Shown: positions 5,507-14,270 of the stretch, in pieces | Layout of the letters: each line of letters opens with the position of its first letter | Position numbering within the stretch: position 1 is the stretch's first letter | Assembly: GCA_003343765.1 (NCBI GenBank) | Contig: QAKO01000125.1 | Coordinates: forward strand, 1 to 18,601 | Direction of reading: 5' to 3' | Source: Bacillota bacterium | GTDB taxonomy: Bacteria > Bacillota > Clostridia > Christensenellales > Borkfalkiaceae | Length of the DNA: 18,601 nt | Notes under the pieces: model-generated | What the model was told of the DNA's origin: nothing | Database searches by the model: none | What the model saw: only the letters and a program-made list of their open reading frames with translations | Made by a program: the position numbers and the translations under genes

Positions 5507-8401
5507 ATGTTTACAGAAAATGTGAAAGTAAGAAAATTTTTAATAGCATTATTGACTGTATTTATGGTTTGTTTGCTATCATTAACGGGTATGCAGATAT
5601 ATCAAGCTTATGCTGTTGATGCTGAATGGTATAAATCTGAAAATTGGTCATGGCTTGGCGGGTGGTCAGAAAATAGTATTGTTACTTCAGATACTGATGC
5701 AAAAACTGTTACCGGTAAAAATAAGAATGCGGGAGAGTTTGGGTTTGGAATGTTTAAACAAGGCATTTCGATTCATAATTCCGAAATTAAATTTAAAGTG
5801 AATCAACGTACACTTGATAATTCTTTGGGAACAAATGGAAATATAAAGTTAATTTTTACCAATAAAGGTGCTTGGTATTTGGATTCGCAAACGGCTTTTA
5901 CTTTGGATTTTGCACATATATCAGGAGAAGCAAATAAAGCGTCTGTTTCTCAAAATATAAAATATGTTGGAGGCGGTCCACAGATTTCCTATGCGAAATC
6001 TGCAGGCGCAGATCCTGTTTTTTATTGGGATGGTAGCCAGGAAAACGTTTTGAAAATGTATTTTGAAAATGGTATTTTAAACTTTGAGTTAAACGGCACA
6101 AAATTTGATTCTACACCTGTATCTTTGGATACAGCGAGATTAACAGAACTTGGAATTTTAGATTATTTTGTCAATGGTGAGGGTTATTTATCTGTTTGGA
6201 GTCAGAATAATGATTTATGCGAAATAACATTCACTAGTATCGCAGATGAAGAACCGGAATATAGTTCAAATTTACCGGAAGGTTTTATTTCCTGTCAAGA
6301 TACAAAAGCTTTTCAAAGCTTGATGAATGGTGTCGGCAGAATAAATATGAAATCTTCGGACGGTCAAGATTATTTTATTAAAAAAACTTCTCCCTATAAT
6401 TTAAACAATCTGCTCGTGAAATTATCTCTTGGTCTGGAAGATGGTGGAAAGTATGGTGTGTTTATTGATAATGTTGCGGATAACAAACTGAATAAACAAA
6501 TACGTATTTATTTTGAAAGAATAAGTGCAAGTAGTGCAAAAATAACAGTTGCAACTTATGACGGGATTAAGGAAAGTGTTATAGGTGAGGACGAGGTCAA
6601 TGTTGCATTTACAGATTCAAAAGGTAGCGATTTTGGTAAAACGATTGAGTTGCAATTAAAAAAGTTGACAATCAATTACCAATTATATTGTAATGGCGAA
6701 ATTGTAGAAATTGATCTTTCGTCAATATCAAATTTTATTAGCGAAAACTATGTGAATACCGAAGGATACCTATTGTTTAGTAATCCGGCATCCAATGATT
6801 CAGCGGTTTCTGTTTACTGGGCAAAGAATCCTGTAAGCGGAGCAGCAGGATCAGAATGGAAAAAAGAAGCAGGTGAGGAAGTTCAAATGGTATTAGATGG
6901 AGGTAAATTTCAAGTTTATTCTTTGTCGGAATCCGGGGCTTTTAAAGTCAGAAATGATCGTGATAAAATTTGGGTAGACGGGTTTGGATTAAAATTCAAT
7001 TTGGACAAAATTGATAAGAATAATAGCGAAGAATTTCGTATTATATTATCTTCATCAAAAGACAACTGGTATACGGAATCAAATGTTTTCGGGATTGTAT
7101 TGGGATTTAGCTTGTCGGAAGGAAAAACAACAATTAACATAGGAACAAAAGAAAACCCCGGAGTAGGTACTGCTGAGACTGAGGATTTTTATTGGGATTA
7201 TGCAAAACCTAACGTTGTATATTTGGGGCAAGATAACGGTTATTGGGTTTTGAGTGTAAATGATTATATTTTAAATATAGTCGGAAATGATTTTCAAAAT
7301 ACATTAAATGCATATCTGGATAATTTTATAGGCAAAACTGCATATCTGCAAATGGAAAATCTTGGCGGAAGGGCAACTAGTGTAACCTTGCAGGAAATTT
7401 GTTATGGAATACCTACTGCGGCAGCTCCCAGAGGTTGGGTTCAGGGTGTTATTGCTGGGCCGCAGTGGTTATCAAGTGCGCAACAAGGTCAAATAGCTTT
7501 CACTTCGCCCGGACAAGGTTATACGTTGCAGAACACTATGGAAAATGTAGTTGTGAATGGATTTAAAATGACTTTGAAAATGGCTCCCGGTTCTTCTGAC
7601 AGCAACATGACGATGGCATTTAATAATGGCGGACATGAGTGGTATAGTGATACGGATTCTTTTGGCATATATATTTCATGGACAACTGGTATGGGCTATG
7701 ATAAGGCACAGATAGGTCTTGTTTATTCAAACCCCGCAGACGGTAAAAGTAGTGAGCTTGTATATAATCAATCAGTAGCGTTTAAATGGTTTGATGAAAA
7801 TACTTTTGAAATAAAGAAATATCAAGGGCAATATAAAATATTGTTAAATGGTACAGAACTTTTTGTTGGGCAAAAGGATTACAAAGACAGAGATTTTAAT
7901 GCATTAATGTCTGACACGATTGATAAGTATACGGATAATCAAGCTATTTTCCAAATTTTTGTTGGCGGAGGAAATGCAACTACGGTAATTCAGGAAATTA
8001 GTACAGTAAAAAGAAATTCTCCCCCGACACAAATTGCCGGAGAAGTTACCAATTTGGAAAGTCATGAATACACTTTAAACGAAAAAATATCATTGGATTT
8101 AAATACAATCTTTAAAGATAATGATGGCGATCAAATGACTTTTGTTGCTGACCTTGGAGAGGTAAAAGGCAATATTTGGGAGTTTGTCCCTGATAAGACA
8201 GGAGATATTTCTGTAACATTTATAGCGAATGACGGGAAATCAGATAGTGCGCCTATCACTGTTACTTTTAAGGTTGTTGAAGAAAATGGAGCGTCTTTGG
8301 GGTTGATTGTCGGTTTAAGCGTTGGTGGTTTGGTTGTTGTTGCGGCGATAATTGGTGTAATCATTTATTTGAAAAAACGCAATATTCATAAAGGTGAATA
8401 A
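5507..8401 (+). CDS. Membrane-anchored surface protein with four jelly-roll-like modules
   Basis: A 964-residue protein predicted to be secreted and held in the membrane by a C-terminal helix. An N-terminal signal (residues about 10-36) ends near AYAVDA. Four modules of about 190-220 residues follow, at about 37-258, 259-440, 445-640 and 644-835. Modules 1, 3 and 4 share a recurring core: AWYLDSQTAF, NWYTESNVFGI and EWYSDTDSFGI. These look like concanavalin/LamG-type beta-sandwiches that could bind polysaccharide. Residues 838-926 form an Ig/cadherin-like domain with a DNDGDQMTF calcium-type motif. A glycine-rich membrane helix (about 931-955) and a short basic tail (KKRN) end the protein. 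There is no LPXTG signal. No catalytic motif is visible, so a binding or scaffold role is inferred. The gene sits between the permeases and the surface glycosidase-like lipoproteins, 2 bp from the next. Confidence 0.75.
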   Translation: MFTENVKVRKFLIALLTVFMVCLLSLTGMQIYQAYAVDAEWYKSENWSWLGGWSENSIVTSDTDAKTVTGKNKNAGEFGFGMFKQGISIHNSEIKFKVNQRTLDNSLGTNGNIKLIFTNKGAWYLDSQTAFTLDFAHISGEANKASVSQNIKYVGGGPQISYAKSAGADPVFYWDGSQENVLKMYFENGILNFELNGTKFDSTPVSLDTARLTELGILDYFVNGEGYLSVWSQNNDLCEITFTSIADEEPEYSSNLPEGFISCQDTKAFQSLMNGVGRINMKSSDGQDYFIKKTSPYNLNNLLVKLSLGLEDGGKYGVFIDNVADNKLNKQIRIYFERISASSAKITVATYDGIKESVIGEDEVNVAFTDSKGSDFGKTIELQLKKLTINYQLYCNGEIVEIDLSSISNFISENYVNTEGYLLFSNPASNDSAVSVYWAKNPVSGAAGSEWKKEAGEEVQMVLDGGKFQVYSLSESGAFKVRNDRDKIWVDGFGLKFNLDKIDKNNSEEFRIILSSSKDNWYTESNVFGIVLGFSLSEGKTTINIGTKENPGVGTAETEDFYWDYAKPNVVYLGQDNGYWVLSVNDYILNIVGNDFQNTLNAYLDNFIGKTAYLQMENLGGRATSVTLQEICYGIPTAAAPRGWVQGVIAGPQWLSSAQQGQIAFTSPGQGYTLQNTMENVVVNGFKMTLKMAPGSSDSNMTMAFNNGGHEWYSDTDSFGIYISWTTGMGYDKAQIGLVYSNPADGKSSELVYNQSVAFKWFDENTFEIKKYQGQYKILLNGTELFVGQKDYKDRDFNALMSDTIDKYTDNQAIFQIFVGGGNATTVIQEISTVKRNSPPTQIAGEVTNLESHEYTLNEKISLDLNTIFKDNDGDQMTFVADLGEVKGNIWEFVPDKTGDISVTFIANDGKSDSAPITVTFKVVEENGASLGLIVGLSVGGLVVVAAIIGVIIYLKKRNIHKGE

Positions 8402-8403
8402 TT

Positions 8404-10224
8404 ATGAAAAAACTTATTTCAATAGCATTAAGTATTATAATGGTTTCCGCTTTGTTAATCGGTTGCCAGAAGGATACATTATATAGCCTTGAAGAAGAAA
8501 AAATTACAATAAAATCAGCAACGGAAGTTGATTGGAAAGATGTCGAGGGAAATAGCAGTTTCAATGAAAAATATTTGAGTTATCCGTTTTATTCTGATAA
8601 AGAAGATATGGTAACTTATGCAGCGAACGCTATGTGGGATATCTACGGCAATATTACCCAACAGCAGGGGCAAGCAGTATGGGCGTTTGGCACTGAGCCG
8701 GCGTTTTATGAGTGGGTGGCACAAATAACAAATTGGTGTTCCAATAACTGGCGGAAAGAAACTTTAAAAGCATATTTAGTAGACAGACCCATTATGTCAG
8801 ACGGTTATATTTGGTCTTGGTATGACAGTCCTCATTGGCCTAATCTTGGAAATACTGCCGGAGAGCACAACAATTATCATTACGACAATAATTTTCGTTA
8901 TATAGCGGCAGTAGAAAATGTTTTAGTTTGGGAAAACAGTACCGATTTTTTGGATGTAATAGATAATAAAACAGTATCTATTGACAGCAATGTTGAAAAT
9001 ATTCATGTAAAAGACGATGTATCTAACGGTATGACGGTTCGTGATAAAATAGATGCTGCAATGAGTTTTATTTTAAATAAATTGAACGGCAAAAATGGTC
9101 TAATTATTATTGGAGAAGTAAAAGACGGAAATAATCAGGGAATGATAGGTGATTTTTCCAGTAATTATTGGGACAACATTCCTTTTGGTTATAAAGATGC
9201 TTATGAAAATATGCTTTTTTATAATACATTGAACTCTATGGCGAACATTGAAAAAATGTGCGGAAATGTATCAAAAGCGCAAGAATATTTGGATTTGCGT
9301 GAAAAAGTAAAGGAGCAATTTAATAAGACTTTTTGGGATGCTAAGACAAAAAGGTATATCGGTTGGATCGATAAGGAAGGTCAAAAGCATGATTACGGAT
9401 TTACTTTTTTAAATACAGAAGCTATTTATTATGGATTGGCTGATGAAGTAAAGGTGAATAATATTTATGCATGGTTAAAAGGTAATCGTATTGTCGAGGA
9501 CGATACATCAAAAGGCGAAGATATTTATAAATTTGTCATAGCTCCTAGAGTAAACACATTGGCTTTTGAGGATGTATATGAAGTTGTTGACGGTAAAAAG
9601 CAGTATTGGTGGCATGATAATCACGGACAAGTAAATGTAACATATAATGCCAAGTTCGGAGAACACGTTGAGAATGGCGGTATAATATTCTATAATAGTT
9701 ATTACGATTTGATGTCAAGAATTCAGCATATTTCTGCTGATGATGGGTTAAATCGCTTTGCTGCTATTACAAATGAGTTTGCAATTGACGAGTTGCGGCG
9801 TAGACCCAGAAATAGTGCGGGGGCAAATTGGGTAATTGGCTTAATTGATGAATTTGCTGAAACCGGTTTGGTTCCGGTTGCATACTTGAATGGGTTTATC
9901 GGCGTTGAAGCTGAGCCGGATGGATTAACGATTTGTCCCAATATTCCCTCTGAATATACTTATATGGGGGTACAAGATGTAGTTTACGGAAATAATCGCT
10001 TTGACATTGAAGTAAATAAAAACGGAAAAGTAACTATTGAAGCTAAGGATAAAGTTGATTTAAAAATAGTAATTGCGGATTATGCAGCTAAGGGTAATGT
10101 TACTGTGAAAGTTTTAAACGGTACGAATATAATAAAAGAACAAAAAATTGAAGCAGTAAACGGCAAGTTTAATATCGATTTAACTGGTTGCAGTAATGCT
10201 ACAAGTACAATTATAATTGAATAA
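8404..10224 (+). CDS. Lipoprotein with six-hairpin glycosidase-like domain (paralog A)
   Basis: A 606-residue surface lipoprotein with lipobox LIGC and anchored Cys21. The body shows features of an (alpha/alpha)6-barrel glycosidase: aromatic-rich helices, SNYWDN with Asp257, a following FGYKDAYENMLFY helix, YGFTFLNTEA, and HVENGG with Glu423. The C-terminus (about 495-606) is a beta-sandwich whose entry, DGLTICPNIPSEY, resembles the end domains of GH78, GH94 and related six-hairpin enzymes. Asp257 and Glu423 are conserved in the neighbouring paralog and are the best candidates for the catalytic pair, which is inference. The exact glycoside hydrolase family was not recognised. The ATG has AAAGGTGA upstream and begins 2 bp after the previous gene. 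It probably trims the glycan at the cell surface before import. Confidence 0.75.
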   Translation: MKKLISIALSIIMVSALLIGCQKDTLYSLEEEKITIKSATEVDWKDVEGNSSFNEKYLSYPFYSDKEDMVTYAANAMWDIYGNITQQQGQAVWAFGTEPAFYEWVAQITNWCSNNWRKETLKAYLVDRPIMSDGYIWSWYDSPHWPNLGNTAGEHNNYHYDNNFRYIAAVENVLVWENSTDFLDVIDNKTVSIDSNVENIHVKDDVSNGMTVRDKIDAAMSFILNKLNGKNGLIIIGEVKDGNNQGMIGDFSSNYWDNIPFGYKDAYENMLFYNTLNSMANIEKMCGNVSKAQEYLDLREKVKEQFNKTFWDAKTKRYIGWIDKEGQKHDYGFTFLNTEAIYYGLADEVKVNNIYAWLKGNRIVEDDTSKGEDIYKFVIAPRVNTLAFEDVYEVVDGKKQYWWHDNHGQVNVTYNAKFGEHVENGGIIFYNSYYDLMSRIQHISADDGLNRFAAITNEFAIDELRRRPRNSAGANWVIGLIDEFAETGLVPVAYLNGFIGVEAEPDGLTICPNIPSEYTYMGVQDVVYGNNRFDIEVNKNGKVTIEAKDKVDLKIVIADYAAKGNVTVKVLNGTNIIKEQKIEAVNGKFNIDLTGCSNATSTIIIE

Positions 10225-10236
10225 GGGAGGATCGCT

Positions 10237-12192
10237 TTGAAAAAAGTTGTTTGTTTCATATTAAGCCTTATCATGATTGTATTTTGCGTTGCTTGTGCAA
10301 GCGGTAAAACGCCCACTGATGATGTGCCCGACAATCGTGATGAATTTGATAAAAATTTTGATTATTCAAAACATGATTTGTCTGAAAGCGGCAATGAATT
10401 AAAAAAAGCATCTGAAATTGTTTGGCTGGACGGAGAAGGGAACAATGTATTTTCATCGGAAACACAATCCTATCCATTTTATACAGATATGGACGATAAC
10501 GGTGTATACGCGATGAATGCGATGTATGAAAAATTTTCCAATGTTTCCGGTCAAGGCGGTGCGGTATGGGAATTCGGGTATGAACCTTTATGGTGGGATT
10601 GGCTTGCGGATATATGTATGTGGAGTAATAACACATCTCGTAAAGGTAAGTTAAAAAATTTAATTAGTGATGCACCTATAAATGAAGATGGATATTTATG
10701 GGCTTGGCATGCTTCGCCTCATTGGGAAGGAGGGGTGTATAATAATAAATATTATATAGGAAGTGATCATTTTGATCAGATGCCGAGATATGTAATTGCA
10801 GTGGCTAAGGTTCTTGCTTGGGAAGGAAATACTGATTTTTTGTATGTGAAAGATACTGCGAATTTTAAATCAGAAATTTGTGGCTGCGGCAAAGATCATT
10901 CTACAGAGGATGTATCAAGAGGTAAAACCGTTCGAGATAAGCTTGATATGGTTATGAAATATATGCTTGAAGACATGAACGGTAAGAGCGGTATTATCTG
11001 TATTGATAACGGTAAAAATACCGGTGAATTATATAGCCAAAGTAGTAATTATTGGGATAATTTATGTTTCGGTTATTATGATCCGTATGAAGGGATGCTT
11101 TTTTACGATGCTTTATTAAAAATGGCACAAATCGAAAGAATGTGTGAAAATGAGTTGAAAGCAAATGAATATGTCGCGCTTGCAGAAACTGTCAAAGAAA
11201 AATATGTGGAAAAATATTTTGACACCCAAAAAATGCGACTTATTTCAACCGAAGATATAAACGGTGTCAGATATGATTTCGGTTTGACATTTTTAAATGT
11301 AGAGGCGGCTTCTTATGGTTTATTAAGTAAAGAAAAGACAACGGCAATCTATTCTTGGTTAACGGGTAATAGGATCATCGAAAGTGATCAGGTCAGTATT
11401 CAAATAGGAGATACTGAAATAAAGGGTGTGACAGGAAAGGCAATATACGGTAATTATCAATCTGCGATGGTTACAAATACATTACCGTATGAATATGTTA
11501 TGACGGATAATGAAATTAACGGATTACGGCGCGGCTGGTTTCATTATGCAAACGATAACATTGTGATGGTAAATAAAGATAAAAACGGTAAAGAAATACA
11601 AGGAAACGCGGGATTTGGTAAACATTTAGAAAATGGCGGCGCAATTTTCTATCCTCAATATTATGACGTAATGGCAAGAACAAAAATATTGGGGGCTGAT
11701 TTTGGGTTGAGCCGAGTTTTGCAATTGGCTAATGAATATGCAAAGTCTGCGTTCGAAGTGGTGAATGGCAAAAATATAACACAGAATAGTTGGGAATACG
11801 GTATGTATACGGTATTTCCTGAAAGTGGACTTGTTCCAATCTCATTTTTGCATGGTTTTGTAGGTGTGAATGCAAATGAAAAAGGTTTGGTTATTGCACC
11901 GTCATTTCCGCAAGCATACTCAAAAATCGGAGCGAAAGATGTAAATTATGCAAACGGAAAATACGACATTGAAGTGAGTAAAGACGGCAAGGTTACAATT
12001 TCAGCGGCACAAAAAATCGGAAACAACTTTGTTATAAAAAACTATGCAAATAAAACAACGTTGACGGTAACAGTGCAAGATAGCAATGGAAATATTTTAA
12101 ACACACATACTTATACTCCGGATAATGATAACAATATATATTTGCAATTTAGGGATATGTATCGGAGCGGCGGAAGTATTATTGTATCATAA
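10237..12192 (+). CDS. Lipoprotein with six-hairpin glycosidase-like domain (paralog B)
   Basis: A 651-residue lipoprotein (lipobox CVAC, Cys20) clearly related to the protein encoded just upstream. Shared landmarks are YPFYTD, AVWEFGYEP, SPHW, SNYWDN (Asp274), YEGMLFY, DFGLTFLN and HLENGG (Glu465), and both end in the same type of beta-sandwich. Differences include an inserted CGCGKDH segment (Cys215, Cys217, His221) and a longer central region (about residues 388-456). The start codon is TTG, with AAGGGAGG 6 nt upstream, and no better ATG keeps the signal peptide. The two genes are 12 bp apart, so this is a tandem duplication that has diverged, probably toward a different linkage or sugar. 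The precise reaction is unknown. Confidence 0.75.
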   Translation: MKKVVCFILSLIMIVFCVACASGKTPTDDVPDNRDEFDKNFDYSKHDLSESGNELKKASEIVWLDGEGNNVFSSETQSYPFYTDMDDNGVYAMNAMYEKFSNVSGQGGAVWEFGYEPLWWDWLADICMWSNNTSRKGKLKNLISDAPINEDGYLWAWHASPHWEGGVYNNKYYIGSDHFDQMPRYVIAVAKVLAWEGNTDFLYVKDTANFKSEICGCGKDHSTEDVSRGKTVRDKLDMVMKYMLEDMNGKSGIICIDNGKNTGELYSQSSNYWDNLCFGYYDPYEGMLFYDALLKMAQIERMCENELKANEYVALAETVKEKYVEKYFDTQKMRLISTEDINGVRYDFGLTFLNVEAASYGLLSKEKTTAIYSWLTGNRIIESDQVSIQIGDTEIKGVTGKAIYGNYQSAMVTNTLPYEYVMTDNEINGLRRGWFHYANDNIVMVNKDKNGKEIQGNAGFGKHLENGGAIFYPQYYDVMARTKILGADFGLSRVLQLANEYAKSAFEVVNGKNITQNSWEYGMYTVFPESGLVPISFLHGFVGVNANEKGLVIAPSFPQAYSKIGAKDVNYANGKYDIEVSKDGKVTISAAQKIGNNFVIKNYANKTTLTVTVQDSNGNILNTHTYTPDNDNNIYLQFRDMYRSGGSIIVS

Positions 12193-12206
12193 AAGGAGGT
12201 TATACC

Positions 12207-14270
12207 GTGGGAGCAAATTGGATATTTTATCCTGGCGATTTTGAGCTTATGTTATATAACCGCGAAATGTCATTACGAAAAGAAAGGGATGTTTGGCAGT
12301 TTCCGATTTGGCGAATGGATTACTTTAATGTAAGCGTGAAATTTGCAAAAAAGTTTGTTTTATCTTGTGATTGCGAAATTTTCATTAAAGCGGATGGAAA
12401 GTTCAATATAGAACTGGATAAACCGGGGAATTTTGTGTATGATTTTAAAGGCAAACTGCATTTACCGGCGGGAGAGCATTCTTTAAATATATCGGTTTAT
12501 AATAGTGTTGGGTTGCCCTGTTTATATGTTAAAAGCGATGAGCTTGTTTCCGATAATAGTTGGTATGTTACACGTTGGGATAATGAGTGGTTGCAGGCTG
12601 ATTCTCAAAATTTTGAAGATGCAAATAGAAGTCCGAATACTTTTAAAATGTCTTACATCCCAAAAGACTGTCTTGTTATAATGAAAGACGGAATGCGCAT
12701 TTATGATTTTCAAGAAGAAATGATGGCATTGATATCTTTGGAAGGAAACAGTAAGGATGGTGATTTAGGAAAAGTATATTACGGAGAGAGTATTGCGGAA
12801 GCAACAGATAAACAATATTGCGAAACTTATGATTGTATAGATTGGAAAAATGGTAAATTTCAAAGTGAAATACCGCGAGCCTTTCGTTATGTAACAGTTG
12901 ATGAAAATGTTTCATTGAAGAGAATTTATGCTTTAAAAAGTTATCTGCCGATTAAAAATAAGGCTAAAATTCATACGGATAACGAGTTGATGAACAAAAT
13001 ATATGAAATAAGTGAAAAAACATTTCATTTGTGTTCAAGGGAGTTTTTCATCGATGGAATCAAGCGCGATCGTTGGGTTTGGAGCGGAGATGCTTACCAA
13101 AGTTATCTAATGAATTATTACAGTTTTTTTGACCTTGATTTGATTAAAAGGACAACAGTTGCTTTACGCGGTAAAGATCCTATATGTCAGCATATCAATA
13201 CTATAACAGATTATTCATTATTTTGGGTAATTGGCCTATATGATTATTATAAATATACTGCCGATAAGACTTTTATTCATAGAATTTATTCTTCAATGAT
13301 TTCTATGATGGAATTTTTATCGCAACGCGAAAACCCGGAAGGTATGTTGGATAAAAAAGAAGGCGATTGGGTTTTTGTGGATTGGGGACCCAGTATTGAC
13401 AATGAGGGAATCCTGTCATATATTCAAATACTTTATCAGAAAGCGTTACTTTGTGCTGCAAAAATAGCTGAATTAGAAAATGACCGAAGTCGTGTAGACC
13501 AGTATACTCAAAAAGCAGAGGCACTAAAAGAAAAAATAAATGAGTTGTTTTGGAGAGAGGATAAAGGCGCGTTTGTATATTCAATAAATGGGAAGCAGAA
13601 AGATTTGTTGTTAAAACAACCGAACATTATAGCTGTATTTTTTGATTTTGCAACGGTTGAACAAACAAAAAAAATTGCTGCAAACGTTTTGATGGATGAA
13701 AAGATACCGCCAATTACAACCCCGTATATGAGATTTTATGAACTATCTGCAATGTGTAAATGTGGATTGCATGATATTGTTTATCAGGAAATGTTGAATT
13801 ATTGGGGTGGTATGATAAAGCTCGGGGCAACATCGTTTTGGGAATATTTTGACCCTAAGAAAAGTGGTGAAGAGCATTATGCGATGTATGGCAGAAGGTA
13901 TGGGAAAAGTCTTTGTCATGCATGGGGAGCTACTCCGTTATACTTAATAGGAAAGTGGTTTTTCGGATTAACCCCTTTTAGTGATGGATATGGTGAATAT
14001 TATTTAAAACCGGCAATACGTCTTTTATATAATAGTAGTGGGGAATTGCCGGTAGGAAAAGGTAATTTGATTTTTAATATAACAAAATCTTGCATTGAGA
14101 TTTTTTGTGATAAGGTGTCAGGTTTTATAGAATTGGAAAACTCATTACAACCGGATTTAGTAGGATTAAAATATGAAAAAAATGAGTCTGCCATAGTTAT
14201 TCGATTAGAGTCAGGGAATAAATATTGTATAAATTTTCTAAATCAGGAGGGTAAAAATGAAAAGAAGTAA
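12207..14270 (+). CDS. GH78-type alpha-L-rhamnosidase-like enzyme, cytosolic
   Basis: A 687-residue enzyme without a signal peptide, so it should act on imported oligosaccharides. The N-terminal third is beta-rich, as in bacterial rhamnosidases. The six-hairpin catalytic domain follows from about residue 255. Landmarks are FFIDGIKRDRWVWSGD (Asp288 and Asp295), DWVFVDWGP, TSFWEYFD (Glu546), and SLCHAWGATPLYLI, which matches the typical end of GH78 catalytic domains. A small beta-sandwich ends the protein. Asp288 occupies the place where classical GH78 enzymes have the acid Glu, and Glu546 fits the second catalytic residue. The start is GTG, with a perfect AAAGGAGGT 6 nt upstream. The last 14 bp overlap the next gene. 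Family assignment is fairly firm; release of L-rhamnose is the usual activity but related enzymes differ. Confidence 0.8.
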   Translation: MGANWIFYPGDFELMLYNREMSLRKERDVWQFPIWRMDYFNVSVKFAKKFVLSCDCEIFIKADGKFNIELDKPGNFVYDFKGKLHLPAGEHSLNISVYNSVGLPCLYVKSDELVSDNSWYVTRWDNEWLQADSQNFEDANRSPNTFKMSYIPKDCLVIMKDGMRIYDFQEEMMALISLEGNSKDGDLGKVYYGESIAEATDKQYCETYDCIDWKNGKFQSEIPRAFRYVTVDENVSLKRIYALKSYLPIKNKAKIHTDNELMNKIYEISEKTFHLCSREFFIDGIKRDRWVWSGDAYQSYLMNYYSFFDLDLIKRTTVALRGKDPICQHINTITDYSLFWVIGLYDYYKYTADKTFIHRIYSSMISMMEFLSQRENPEGMLDKKEGDWVFVDWGPSIDNEGILSYIQILYQKALLCAAKIAELENDRSRVDQYTQKAEALKEKINELFWREDKGAFVYSINGKQKDLLLKQPNIIAVFFDFATVEQTKKIAANVLMDEKIPPITTPYMRFYELSAMCKCGLHDIVYQEMLNYWGGMIKLGATSFWEYFDPKKSGEEHYAMYGRRYGKSLCHAWGATPLYLIGKWFFGLTPFSDGYGEYYLKPAIRLLYNSSGELPVGKGNLIFNITKSCIEIFCDKVSGFIELENSLQPDLVGLKYEKNESAIVIRLESGNKYCINFLNQEGKNEKK

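Noticed and set aside
5507..8401. LPXTG-type sortase anchor in the 964-residue protein
   Set aside because: The C-terminus is a membrane helix followed by a basic tail, but no LPXTG-like motif precedes it.
10271..10636. 121-codon open frame on the minus strand
   Set aside because: It lies fully opposite the strongly supported lipoprotein gene, has no ribosome site, and its composition (many His, Tyr, Arg and Pro) is that of an antisense shadow.
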